A stretch of DNA of 55,591 nucleotides, taken from Solidesulfovibrio magneticus str. Maddingley MBC34 (GTDB lineage: Bacteria; Desulfobacterota; Desulfovibrionia; Desulfovibrionales; Desulfovibrionaceae). The notes beneath the pieces are model-generated. The model made no database searches. It saw only the letters and a list, made by a program, of their open reading frames with translations, and was not told the origin of the DNA. Numbering within the stretch: position 1 is the stretch's first letter; the number at the start of each line of letters is the position of its first letter. Location of the stretch: contig ALAO01000073.1 of assembly GCA_000307955.1 (NCBI GenBank), forward strand, positions 1 through 55,591. The letters are read 5' to 3'. A program made the translations under genes and the position numbers. Shown here in pieces: positions 34,652 through 42,678 of the stretch.

Positions 34652-35101
34652 ATGAAAAAATACGCAATGGAAACGTCTGTTGGCGTCTTCGTCCTGGCTG
34701 GCCTGTTGTGCGTGGCCTATCTGACGGTCAAGCTCGGCAAGCTGGAGATCGTCGGCGGCGACGGCTATCAGGTCACGGCCAAGTTCAAGGACGTCACAGG
34801 CCTGAAAAATGGGGCTTACGTGGAAATGGCCGGCGTGCGCATCGGCCGGGTCTCGGGCATTCGCCTTGATCCCAAGGACCACGCCGCCCTGGTGGGCCTG
34901 GTTTTGGACAAGGACGTGCGGCTGACCGACGACGCCATCGCCTCCATCAAGACCAGCGGCCTTATCGGCGACAAGTTCGTCAAGATTTCCCCGGGCGGGT
35001 CCGATGATGCGCTTGCGCCCGGCGGCATGATCGTCGAGACCGAGTCTTCAGTCGATCTCGGCGATCTTATCGGCAAATACGTTTTTGGCGGCGTGAAGTA
35101 G
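34652..35101 (+). CDS. mlaD: MlaD-type MCE lipid-binding protein
   Basis: A 149-residue protein with one N-terminal membrane helix (VGVFVLAGLLCVAYLTVKLG) and a periplasmic MCE domain (about 38-115; VTGLKNGAYVEMAGVRIGRV, IKTSGLIGDKFVKISPG). In E. coli MlaD forms a hexameric lipid pore bound to MlaFE. The end (SSVDLGDLIGKYVFG) is the usual hydrophobic C-terminal helix. It is 53 bp downstream of mlaE; an AGG lies just before the ATG. Confidence 0.95.
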   Translation: MKKYAMETSVGVFVLAGLLCVAYLTVKLGKLEIVGGDGYQVTAKFKDVTGLKNGAYVEMAGVRIGRVSGIRLDPKDHAALVGLVLDKDVRLTDDAIASIKTSGLIGDKFVKISPGGSDDALAPGGMIVETESSVDLGDLIGKYVFGGVK

Positions 35102-35148
35102 CCCTTCGCCCGCGTCCAAGGCATCTTCACCAGCGGTGGTATTCCGGT

Positions 35149-35739
35149 ATGCAGCGTTTCGTTTCCCGCCTCGTTTTGACCCTTGTCCTGCTGGCCGCGA
35201 CCGTGGCCGGCGCCCAGGCCGGACCGGCCACCGACACCCTGTCCCAGTCCGTGGACAAGATCATCGCCCTGCTGGCCGATCCGGCCTACAAGGCGCCCGA
35301 CACCCGGCCGGCCATGCGGACCAAGCTCATCGCCGCCATCGGCGAGGTCTTTGACATGAAGGAACTCTCCCGTCGCGCCCTGGGGGCGGAGTGGAACAAG
35401 TTCAACCCCGAGCAGCAGGAACGGTTCGTCAAAGCCTTCGGCACGCTGCTGGAAAACACTTATCTCGACAAGATCGAGAGCTACACCGACGAAAAGGTGC
35501 AGTATCTCACGGAACAAGACCTCGGCGGCGGCAAGGCCGAAGTGAGCACCAAGGTCGTGGGCAAGGGCAAGGAGATTCCCATTGCCTACCGCCTGTCGGA
35601 TCGCGGCGGCTGGAAGGTCTACGACGTGGTCATCGAAGGGGTCAGTCTGGTGCAAAACTACCGCAGCCAGTTCGGCCAGCTGCTCATGCACGAGACCCCC
35701 GACGCCGTAATCGCCAAAATCGCGCAAAAACGCTCCTGA
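35149..35739 (+). CDS. mlaC: MlaC-type periplasmic lipid shuttle
   Basis: A 196-residue exported protein with a signal peptide (cut after AGAQA, near 24) and the Ttg2/MlaC fold: FDMKELSRRALGAEWNKFNPEQQERFVKAF, VSTKVVGKGKEIPIAYRL, WKVYDVVIEGVSLVQNYRSQF. It carries phospholipid across the periplasm between MlaA and the MlaD complex. The ribosome site is weak. The 47-bp gap to mlaD supports one operon. Confidence 0.94.
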   Translation: MQRFVSRLVLTLVLLAATVAGAQAGPATDTLSQSVDKIIALLADPAYKAPDTRPAMRTKLIAAIGEVFDMKELSRRALGAEWNKFNPEQQERFVKAFGTLLENTYLDKIESYTDEKVQYLTEQDLGGGKAEVSTKVVGKGKEIPIAYRLSDRGGWKVYDVVIEGVSLVQNYRSQFGQLLMHETPDAVIAKIAQKRS

Positions 35740-35878
35740 CCCTAAAACATCGATAGCTTTCCGCCGATTGGTTGTGATTAGGTTTTGACATGCCCTGGCC
35801 CGTGAGGCACTACCGAAGAGAAGTTCGACGCTTTGGATGGCTTGCCTTTCCCGCAACGCTGAACCGTGTGGAGTTGCC

Positions 35879-36793
35879 ATGACCGCCGCCTTGTCCCGAA
35901 AATGCCTCCTCCCCCTGCTCCTGCTGTCGGTCCTGGTCATGACCGGCTGCAACGGCCGCCAAAAGACCAGCAAGGATTTCGACAAGGCCGTCGCGCCGAC
36001 TCCCGCCGCCGTGCAGACGCCGGCCCAGGCTCCGACCCAGCCGGCGGCCGCCTCGGCCGAAGCCGTCGCCGCCAAGCCGGCCCCCGCGCCCGTGGCCGCC
36101 GTCACCCAGACGGCTCCGGCCACGCCCCCGGTCGACGACTACGCGGAAACGCCCTACAAGCCCACGCCCGATCCACTGTATTACTGGAACAAGACCTGGT
36201 TCAAGTTCAATGACCTCTTTTACAGCGGCCTCATGCGCCCCTTTGCCAAGGGCTACGCCCTGGTGGTGCCCAAGCAGGTGCGCACCGGCCTGACCAACGC
36301 CTACCAGAACTTCATCTTCCCCATCCGCTTTGTAAACGCCCTGCTCCAGCTGGACTTCAAGAAGGCGTCCAAGGAGTTCGGGCGGTTCATGATCAACAGC
36401 ACGCTGGGCATCGGCGGCCTGATGGACGTGGCCAAGGCCGATCCCAACCTGGCCCCGGGCAACGAAGACTTCGGCCAGACTCTGGGCCGCTGGGGCGTTG
36501 GCGACGGCTTCTACATCGTCTGGCCGTTGCTTGGCCCCTCCACCGCCCGCGACACCATCGGCATGGCCGGCGACGCTGCCGCCAATCCGCTGACCTGGAT
36601 CTTCGGCCCCTGGTCCATCTACGGCGACGACAACCCCTGGTACTGGTCCTACATCATCAAGGGAGCCGACGTGTTCAACAATCTGCCGAACACGCTGGAA
36701 GCCTACGACGCCGTGGTCAAGCCGGCGGTCGATCCCTACACCGCCGTCAAGGACGCCTACATCCAGTACAGGCGAAACGCCGTCTCGCAATAA
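35879..36793 (+). CDS. mlaA: MlaA (VacJ) outer membrane lipoprotein
   Basis: Lipoprotein that extracts phospholipid from the outer leaflet of the outer membrane. Signal peptide and lipobox VMTGC near residue 24, then a Pro/Ala-rich spacer of about 60 residues, then the VacJ core: DPLYYWNKTWFKFNDLFY, FIFPIRFVNALLQLDFKKA, RFMINSTLGIGGLMDVA and GVGDGFYIVWPLLGPST. GGAG precedes the ATG at 35879; an earlier in-frame start would bury the signal. A perfect TTGACA at 35785-35790 hints at an internal promoter, but the -10 is poor. A terminator follows. Confidence 0.95.
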   Translation: MTAALSRKCLLPLLLLSVLVMTGCNGRQKTSKDFDKAVAPTPAAVQTPAQAPTQPAAASAEAVAAKPAPAPVAAVTQTAPATPPVDDYAETPYKPTPDPLYYWNKTWFKFNDLFYSGLMRPFAKGYALVVPKQVRTGLTNAYQNFIFPIRFVNALLQLDFKKASKEFGRFMINSTLGIGGLMDVAKADPNLAPGNEDFGQTLGRWGVGDGFYIVWPLLGPSTARDTIGMAGDAAANPLTWIFGPWSIYGDDNPWYWSYIIKGADVFNNLPNTLEAYDAVVKPAVDPYTAVKDAYIQYRRNAVSQ

Positions 36794-36808
36794 ACGCCGC
36801 GACAACCG

Positions 36809-36841
36809 ACGCCGCCGCGCCCCCGGGCGCGGCGGCGTTTT
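36809..36841 (+). terminator. Intrinsic terminator of the mla operon
   Basis: Perfect 14-nt arms (36809-36822 and 36825-36838) with a 2-nt centre are followed by TTTT (36838-36841). This very stable stem lies 15 bp after the mlaA stop. Confidence 0.85.
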
Positions 36842-36862
36842 CCATGGATCAAGCGCGATTCC

Positions 36863-37768
36863 ATGCCCCCTACAGCCAAGCCCCAGCCAGCCCTTCTTGG
36901 CCAGCCTGATGCCGTCAAAACGGGGACGCGATCCCCGGATATCGAGCCGGCTACCGTCTTGCGCCTACCCTTCCTGGGCGGCGTCCTGGCCCTACGCGCC
37001 AGTTACCGCACCCAGCGCTTTTCCCGACACGCCCATGAGCAGTACGCTCTGGGCCGCATCGAAGCCGGAGCCTTGGGCTTCCGCTACCGGGGAGCTCAGG
37101 TGGTGGCCCCGGCCGGCAGCCTGTCCCTGGCCCAGCCGGGCGTGCCCCACGACGGCGGTCCGGCCGTGCCTGAAGGCTGGCGCTACCAGATGCTCTATCT
37201 CCCGCCGACGGCCCTGGCCGAAGCCTTGCCGGCCGGCGTGAGCCTGCCGCACTTCCGCCCTGGCGTCATCGAGGACGCCGCCCTGGCCGACCTGTTCGGC
37301 CGCGTCCATGGCCTGCTCATGACGCCTCAGGCCCCGAGCCTGGCCAAACAGACCCGCCTGCTCGCCCTGCTGGCCGCCTGGATCGCCCGCCACGGCGACG
37401 ACCATCCGGCCGCCCCGCCCATCGGCCGGGAACCCGGAGCCGTGCGCCAGGCCCTGGCCATCCTGGCCGAGCGCTTTGCCCAGGACGTGCGCCTGGAAGA
37501 ACTGGCCGCCGCCACAGGGCTGTCCCCCTGGCATCTGGCCCGGGCCGTGACTCGCCATACCGGCTTGCCGCCCCATGCCCATCTGCTGGAGAACCGTTGC
37601 CGAGCCGCTCGGGACCTCCTGGCCGGCCCGGATTCCCTGGCCGACATCGCCCTGGCCGTGGGCTTTGCCGACCAGAGCCACCTGACCCGGGTTTTCCGGG
37701 CTCGGTTCGGCCTGCCTCCCGGAGCTTGGCGCAAGATCGTTCAAGATAAACGCCGCTGTCCCCGCTAG
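36863..37768 (+). CDS. AraC family transcriptional regulator
   Basis: A 301-residue regulator with an N-terminal cupin-type sensing domain (HAHEQYALGRIEAGALGFRYRG, PAGSLSLAQPGVPHDG) and a C-terminal double helix-turn-helix (about 200-295: VRLEELAAATGLSPWHLARAVTRHTGLPPHA, then SLADIALAVGFADQSHLTRVFRARFGLPPGAWR). The ligand is unknown; arrangement ahead of an EamA transporter, 34 bp downstream, suggests it controls export of an amino acid or similar metabolite. The ribosome site is weak, so the exact start is uncertain. Confidence 0.92.
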   Translation: MPPTAKPQPALLGQPDAVKTGTRSPDIEPATVLRLPFLGGVLALRASYRTQRFSRHAHEQYALGRIEAGALGFRYRGAQVVAPAGSLSLAQPGVPHDGGPAVPEGWRYQMLYLPPTALAEALPAGVSLPHFRPGVIEDAALADLFGRVHGLLMTPQAPSLAKQTRLLALLAAWIARHGDDHPAAPPIGREPGAVRQALAILAERFAQDVRLEELAAATGLSPWHLARAVTRHTGLPPHAHLLENRCRAARDLLAGPDSLADIALAVGFADQSHLTRVFRARFGLPPGAWRKIVQDKRRCPR

Positions 37769-37802
37769 CTTCCGCCATCCTGGCGATGTCGGAGGTTTTG
37801 CC

Positions 37803-38693
37803 ATGTCTTCACGCCCAAGGGCGGTTGCTTCCCTGGCCGCGGCCATGATCCTGGTCGGATCGTCCGTGGCCGTTGGCCGCTCCATGACCGCCGCCCTGCC
37901 GCTGTCCTTTGCTTCCCTGGCCCGCTTCGTCCTGGCGAGCCTGGCGCTTGTGCCCTTGGTGATGATCGTCGAGGGCCGTTTTCCCCGGGTCTCGCGGCGC
38001 ACCTTTTACGCCCTGCTGGCCCAGGCCGCTTGCGGTTCCTTCGCCTTCACGGCTTGCCTGCTGTCAGGACTCAAGCTGACCGGAGCCGCCTCGGCCGGGG
38101 TCACGGCGGCGGCCACCCCGGCCGTGGTCACGCTGCTTGGGGCCGTGTGCTTCAAGGAACGCCCGGGCCGATTGGCCCTGGTCGGCATCGGTTGCGTCAC
38201 GGCCGGGTTGGCGGTCCTGGGTTTCGCCTCCGGCGGGCCGGTAGTAGGCCCGGCTCCCTTGTGGGGCAACGCCCTGGTGCTTCTCGCCGTATGCTTCGAG
38301 GCGGTCTTTTTGCTCCTGCGCCGCGCCGTGCGCGAGCCGCTTTCGCCCCTGGCCGCCGCCATGTGGGTGTCGCTTTTGGGCGGGCTGTTCTTTCTCATCC
38401 CCGGCGTATGGGAGGCCCTGACCCTGGACTTCGGCCATATCCCGCCCAGGGCCGTGGGCGAGGTGGTCTACTACGGCCTGGGGGTCACGGCGGCGGCCTA
38501 CATGTTCTGGTTTTACGGCGTGGTACGGGTGGACGCGGCCACGGCCGGGGTGGCCTGCGGCGTCATGCCCGTGGCTGCCCTGGCCTGCGCCGCGCTATGG
38601 TGCGGAGAATCCATCGGCTGGCGGGAAATGGCCGGCTGCGCCGGGGTGTTGGCCGGCATCCTGTGTCTGGCCGGCGGGGCAGGCAAAAAATAA
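37803..38693 (+). CDS. EamA/DMT family transporter
   Basis: A 296-residue inner-membrane protein with ten hydrophobic helices in two EamA repeats (for example SLARFVLASLALVPLVMIV and YYGLGVTAAAYMFWFYGVV). The family exports amino acids, nucleosides and other small metabolites. GGAGG is 7 nt before the ATG. It follows the AraC regulator and is probably its target. The last codons (AAA AAA TAA) form the U-tract of a terminator that acts on the opposite strand. Confidence 0.9.
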   Translation: MSSRPRAVASLAAAMILVGSSVAVGRSMTAALPLSFASLARFVLASLALVPLVMIVEGRFPRVSRRTFYALLAQAACGSFAFTACLLSGLKLTGAASAGVTAAATPAVVTLLGAVCFKERPGRLALVGIGCVTAGLAVLGFASGGPVVGPAPLWGNALVLLAVCFEAVFLLLRRAVREPLSPLAAAMWVSLLGGLFFLIPGVWEALTLDFGHIPPRAVGEVVYYGLGVTAAAYMFWFYGVVRVDAATAGVACGVMPVAALACAALWCGESIGWREMAGCAGVLAGILCLAGGAGKK

Positions 38694-38729
38694 CGGCGCG
38701 GCCGGGAAGTAGCCTTCCTGGCCGCGCCG
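38684..38729 (-). terminator. Terminator of the SPOR lipoprotein unit, overlapping the eamA end
   Basis: A 16-bp stem with one G-T mismatch (38694-38709 and 38714-38729) and a tetraloop is followed on the minus strand by TTATTTTTT (38692-38684). The U-tract is the complement of the last codons of the convergent transporter gene. The stem may also slow plus-strand transcription, but no U-tract follows there. Confidence 0.82.
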
Positions 38730-38760
38730 ACAAAAGGCGCTTGGACGTTGCTCGGCCGCT

Positions 38761-39735
38761 TTACGAACCGCCGGCCTTGGGCGGCGGCGGCACATAGCCA
38801 TCGGGCAGGGGCGGAGCCGGCTCGACAATGGGCGGCGGAATGTTGCCCGAAGGTTTGGGCGATGGAGCCTTGGCCGTGCCGGCGGCGGCCGGGGCCGTCT
38901 TGGCCGAGCCAGACTTGGACGAACCGGATTTGGGCGCGCCGGCCCGGTCCAGGGGCCGTTCCTCGGTCAGGTGCGGCTCGGTGACGCCGGCGGCGAAAAG
39001 CTCGCCTTCAAGCTCGGCCCGGTTGCCTTCCTTGACGGCGTAGACCTTGAAAAACGTCTTGTTGTTAAGCTTGCCCTGGTCGATGCGGGTGGAAAATCCG
39101 CGCGACTCCAAGGCGTTCATGAGCTCCGAGGCCTTTTCCCGGTGAGCGAACGAACCGGCCATGAAGGTAAACGTCGCCCGGTCCGAAGGCGCGCCGGCCG
39201 GTTCTTCCAAAGCCGGGCCAGCCGGTTCGGGCGTGGGAGTTGGGCGCGCGGCAGCGGGCGCGGCCATGGCCGGAGCCGCTGCCGGCGGGTTGGCGGCAGC
39301 GGGAGCGCCGCCGTAGCCGCCCTGGGGCGCGACGGCCTGATCGGCCTCGGCCGGACCGGGCTTGAAAGGCTTGGGCGCGAACCGGGGATCGCTCACGGTC
39401 GGAGCCGGCTCCACCACGGGCGGCGCGATAGGGCGTCCGGTCCCGGCGGAGCCCGCCGGCATGGGTGGCGCGGCGGCAGCCGGGGCCGACTGAGCCGGAA
39501 GGGGCCGGGAAGCAACCGGCGCGGGCGGTGGCGGCGGAGCATACGGAGCCGGGGTGTAGGCCGGAGGCGGCGGAGGCGGCGGAGGCGTGGCGGATTGGCG
39601 CGGCCAGCCCGTGTCGGTAGGCGATTCGGGAGCCTGTCGCCCCCATATCTCCTTTTCAAAATCCTTGTTGTTGGAGGCGCAGCCATACAGGCCAAGAGCC
39701 AGCAGGAGCGCCGCGATGGGGACGCAACGGTTCAA
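38761..39735 (-). CDS. SPOR-domain lipoprotein with Pro/Ala-rich linker, TTG start
   Basis: A 324-residue lipoprotein. The start is the TTG at 39735: an excellent GGGAGGAG site lies 5 nt upstream and it immediately yields a signal peptide (VPIAALLLALGLYGC) with lipobox cysteine; no ATG fits. A proline- and alanine-rich linker of about 165 residues precedes a SPOR domain (about 184-258: FTFMAGSFAHREKASELMNAL, FFKVYAVKEGNRAE), which binds denuded peptidoglycan at division sites in related proteins. A Pro-rich tail ends it. It follows the Hpt gene by about 40 bp. Confidence 0.85.
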   Translation of the reverse strand: MNRCVPIAALLLALGLYGCASNNKDFEKEIWGRQAPESPTDTGWPRQSATPPPPPPPPAYTPAPYAPPPPPAPVASRPLPAQSAPAAAAPPMPAGSAGTGRPIAPPVVEPAPTVSDPRFAPKPFKPGPAEADQAVAPQGGYGGAPAAANPPAAAPAMAAPAAARPTPTPEPAGPALEEPAGAPSDRATFTFMAGSFAHREKASELMNALESRGFSTRIDQGKLNNKTFFKVYAVKEGNRAELEGELFAAGVTEPHLTEERPLDRAGAPKSGSSKSGSAKTAPAAAGTAKAPSPKPSGNIPPPIVEPAPPLPDGYVPPPPKAGGS

Positions 39736-39776
39736 GGAGACTCCTCCCTCAAAAAGACGACGCCGGCTGGGCCGCT

Positions 39777-40157
39777 TCAGCAGATGCCCGCCAGCCGGCT
39801 CAAGGTTTCCCTGGCGGCGTTGAATCGGTCGATGGCCAGGGCCAAGGCTTCGATGGTTTGCTGTCTGGCCGCCGCTTCGACGGCTGCCGCCGCTCGGCTG
39901 AGCGCCTCGGCCCCGATGGAAGCGGCGGAACTTTTGATGGTATGGGCCTGCAAGGCCACGCCTTCCAGGTCTCCCGAAGCGTAGGCCGCATCCAGGAGGC
40001 TGCGCCTGCGGCTCACCTCGTCCCAGATGCAATCGAACACGCGCCGAAACCCGTCGGCGTCCACGCCCATATGGCGACGCGCGGCTTCAGGATCAAACGT
40101 TGCCGGACGGCGGGCGGCGGTTTCACCATGTTCCTCGTCGGCTGCCATTGGCGTCAT
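39777..40157 (-). CDS. Free-standing Hpt (histidine phosphotransfer) protein
   Basis: A 126-residue helical protein built around one Hpt domain. The phosphorylated histidine is His72 in LQAHTIKSSAASIGAEALS, the typical AHxLKGS-like motif. No kinase or receiver domain is attached, so it should relay phosphate between a hybrid kinase and a response regulator. The start may be the ATG at 40157 or at 40148; neither has ideal spacing to AAGGG. The hybrid kinase at 48996-53135, which ends in a receiver domain without Hpt, is the nearest possible partner. Confidence 0.88.
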   Translation of the reverse strand: MTPMAADEEHGETAARRPATFDPEAARRHMGVDADGFRRVFDCIWDEVSRRRSLLDAAYASGDLEGVALQAHTIKSSAASIGAEALSRAAAAVEAAARQQTIEALALAIDRFNAARETLSRLAGIC

Positions 40158-40170
40158 CCCTTGGCCACGT

Positions 40171-40965
40171 TCAGTCCAGAAACACGACTTCGGTGCCGAC
40201 GTCGATCAATTTGGCCATGTCCTTGCCCTCGTCGTTGCGCATGCGGATGCAACCGCTGGTGACTGGCCGGCCGATGGAATTGGGATTGTTGTTGCCGTGG
40301 ATGCGAAAGCCGTAGCCATGGGATAAAATGATTTTGAAAGGCCCCATGGGATTGTCCTTGACGCCAGGACCGACGTATTCGGGCAAGGGTTTGCCTTTCT
40401 TGAGCGCCCGCTCCTTCATGGCCGGGGTGGGCCGCCAGGAGGGCTCGAAACTGATGCCCGTGACCACGCCCCAGCCTTGCGGGGCTTCCATGTCCCGACC
40501 CGGCACGGCCACCACGTAGGCGCGGGCCAGATGACGCGAGCCGTCGGGCAAGTTCTCGTAAAGGTAGAGCTTGCGCTGGGACAGGTGGACCTCGATGGAA
40601 TAATGATTCTTGCGGGCATTGTAGGCGGCGGCGTCTTCGGGAGCCACGGGTTCGCCGGCTGCCTGTGACGGAGCCAGGGTGGCCAGGAAACGGTCCAGCC
40701 CGCCGCCGTCAGCCACCGGCGCGTAGGCCATGGCGGGCGTGGCGGCGGCCGGTTTGGCCGCTACCGCCGCAGTCGAGGGTTTGGCCGTGGCTTTGGGCAC
40801 GGATTCCGCTGGAGAATTTCCTCCCATCCCCTGCACGAACGCCACTTCACGCGGCCGCGCCGCCTGCCCGACCTGTCCCGTCGCCCCGCACGGCGTCGCG
40901 ACCGCCAAGGCCAGCGCCGCGATCCCGAAAATCCATCCCCGCATCGCTCCCATCCTCCGACGCAT
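40171..40965 (-). CDS. L,D-transpeptidase (YkuD domain)
   Basis: Periplasmic enzyme expected to form 3-3 peptidoglycan cross-links or attach proteins to peptidoglycan. A signal peptide (FGIAALALAVATPCGA) leads to an Ala-rich stretch, then the YkuD domain (about 120-260: HYSIEVHLSQRKLYLYEN, PMGPFKIILSHGYGFRIHG) with the catalytic motif SIGRPVTSGCIRMRN; the cysteine is near residue 237. GGGAG 5 nt before the ATG at 40965 decides the start; 40944 is an alternative. It lies just upstream of the Hpt gene. Confidence 0.92.
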   Translation of the reverse strand: MRRRMGAMRGWIFGIAALALAVATPCGATGQVGQAARPREVAFVQGMGGNSPAESVPKATAKPSTAAVAAKPAAATPAMAYAPVADGGGLDRFLATLAPSQAAGEPVAPEDAAAYNARKNHYSIEVHLSQRKLYLYENLPDGSRHLARAYVVAVPGRDMEAPQGWGVVTGISFEPSWRPTPAMKERALKKGKPLPEYVGPGVKDNPMGPFKIILSHGYGFRIHGNNNPNSIGRPVTSGCIRMRNDEGKDMAKLIDVGTEVVFLD

Positions 40966-41025
40966 CCATTCTCCCGCACTGTCCGGCCTTGCCATAAACT
41001 GTCCGTCCCGACAAGCCCAAACGGG

Positions 41026-41940
41026 TCAGGCCGTTTTATACCGCACAAGCGGCCGCCGCCGTCCGGCCGGACGGGCATAGGCCACGGCCGGCCAACCCAG
41101 GGCCAAAACGGCATGGACCGTTTCCTCACGGGGCAGGCCCGCCGCCGCCTTGACCCGCTTGTCGTGGCGCATGGCTTCCACGGCGTAGCCGATAAGGCAT
41201 GTGCCCAGCCCCAGGCAGTGGGCGGCCAAAAGCATGTTGCCCGTGGCCAAAAGCGCGTCCTCGGCCGGGCAGCTCGCCCCGGGCCTGGAGCCGACCACCA
41301 CCACGGCCGTGGCTCCGTGAAAAAGCCGGTCCGTGCGGTCGCGTTCCCAGACGGCCAGGGCCTCGGCAACCGACGTATAGTGTTCGCGGTAATAGTCTTC
41401 CAGCTCCCGACGGCCCAGCAGCGCATAGCCCTTGCGCACCAGCGGATTGGCGGCCAGACGGTTGACGCGGCCGAAGAATCCGGCCACGGCCTGGCCCAGA
41501 TGCATGACCGCCGCCCGGGTGGCCAGTACCGTGAAGGTCCAGGCCTGGGAATTGGTGCCAGACGGCGCGGTGACGCCGGCGCGGATCAAATCCTCGATGA
41601 CGGGGCCGGGCACGGGCCGTTCCAGATAGCGCCGGCAGGAACGCCGGGAGCGCAGGAGGTCGACCAGCTGGCCGGCTTGGCAGCCGCCCGGGGCGATCTG
41701 TTCGCCCGAGGGCTCGATGACGTCGTAGGCCTGCGCCCAGGGATCGTCGCCGGGAATGGACAGGGCGCACTGGGGGCACACGGCCCGGCAATGCCCGCAC
41801 CCGATGCAGCCGGTCTCGGCCACCACCGCCAGGCCGTCGCCCAGGGACAATACCCCGGACGGACAGACCGTCACGCACTCCCCGCAGCCCACGCAGGCGG
41901 CGGCGTCCAGTATCGGCGAATCACTCCCCATGCGAACCAT
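41026..41940 (-). CDS. Nitroreductase family protein with N-terminal 2[4Fe-4S] ferredoxin
   Basis: A 304-residue cytosolic flavoprotein. Two complete cluster motifs (CVGCGECVTVCPSG and CIGCGHCRAVCPQC, about residues 16-58) are followed by a nitroreductase fold (RRSCRRYLERPV, GVTAPSGTNSQAWTFTVL, GNMLLAAHCLGLGTC) that binds FMN. Ferredoxin-nitroreductase fusions are common in anaerobes, and their physiological substrates are mostly unknown. The ATG at 41940 or 41931 is possible. It lies between the L,D-transpeptidase and the NlpC/P60 gene without clear coupling. Confidence 0.92.
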   Translation of the reverse strand: MVRMGSDSPILDAAACVGCGECVTVCPSGVLSLGDGLAVVAETGCIGCGHCRAVCPQCALSIPGDDPWAQAYDVIEPSGEQIAPGGCQAGQLVDLLRSRRSCRRYLERPVPGPVIEDLIRAGVTAPSGTNSQAWTFTVLATRAAVMHLGQAVAGFFGRVNRLAANPLVRKGYALLGRRELEDYYREHYTSVAEALAVWERDRTDRLFHGATAVVVVGSRPGASCPAEDALLATGNMLLAAHCLGLGTCLIGYAVEAMRHDKRVKAAAGLPREETVHAVLALGWPAVAYARPAGRRRPLVRYKTA

Positions 41941-41958
41941 GCCTTGTATTTGCGAAAA

Positions 41959-42678
41959 CTATTTCCGTCCCGCCTTGCGCGCCGCGCCGGCATCCGAAGC
42001 GTCGGCCCCGGGGGCGCGCGGCAGGCGCCGGGCGGCCACGAACCAGCGTTCGTAATCCGTGCCGGAGAGCTTGTCCACGCCAACGCCCCCGCGCCTGGGG
42101 CTGGAATGGAGCATCCGGCCGCTGCCGAGATAGATGCCCACATGGCTGATGCCGACGTCGAGATTGGTGGCAAAAAAAAGCAAGTCGCCCGGGGCCAGCT
42201 CGGCCACGGCCACGGCCGAACCCAGCCCGGCCTGGAGCCGACTTTGCCGCGGCAGGGAGCAACCGAAACTGGCGTAGACGGCTTTGGTCAGGCCCGAGCA
42301 GTCGATGCCGGCCGGGGTGTCGCCGCCCAGCCGGTAGGGCGCGCCCAGGTAAGGCTCGGCCGCGCGCAGGATGCGCTGGCCGACTTCCGACAGCGGCCCC
42401 ATGTCGGCCGGCAGCACGGCTCCCCGGGTAATGGGCGGCCCGCCCAGGGCGTTTTGTTCCCGCAGCGCCTTGACCAGGGCCTCATGGTCGGCCTTGGCCT
42501 CGCTGTCGTAGAGCGGCTTGTAGTGCTCGCTTAATTTGTTCGGACTGGTATGGAGCATCCCCAGGCTGTCTTCATAGCCGTAGACCGTGCGCGCCCAGGC
42601 CGGCGAGGCGGCCCAAAGCGGCAGGCAGCAACAGGCCGCCGCCAGCAGGCAAGGCGTGGCAAAAATGGGGCGGCGCAT
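41959..42678 (-). CDS. NlpC/P60 family cell-wall endopeptidase
   Basis: A 239-residue exported peptidase. A cysteine-rich signal peptide (LLAAACCCLPLWAASPAWA) is followed by a short unique region (YGYEDSLGMLHTSPNKL, DUF4124-like) and the NlpC/P60 core: catalytic cysteine in GIDCSGLTKAVYASFG (near residue 127), histidine in ISHVGIYLGSG (near 178). It should cleave stem peptides of peptidoglycan. Its ATG overlaps the kinase stop (TGATG), with GGGGGAG upstream, so it is translationally coupled to the histidine kinase. Confidence 0.92.
   Translation of the reverse strand: MRRPIFATPCLLAAACCCLPLWAASPAWARTVYGYEDSLGMLHTSPNKLSEHYKPLYDSEAKADHEALVKALREQNALGGPPITRGAVLPADMGPLSEVGQRILRAAEPYLGAPYRLGGDTPAGIDCSGLTKAVYASFGCSLPRQSRLQAGLGSAVAVAELAPGDLLFFATNLDVGISHVGIYLGSGRMLHSSPRRGGVGVDKLSGTDYERWFVAARRLPRAPGADASDAGAARKAGRK

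Noticed and set aside
35785-35790. Perfect TTGACA between mlaC and mlaA
   Set aside because: The best -10 candidate (CACTAC) matches only two positions; an internal promoter is not supported.
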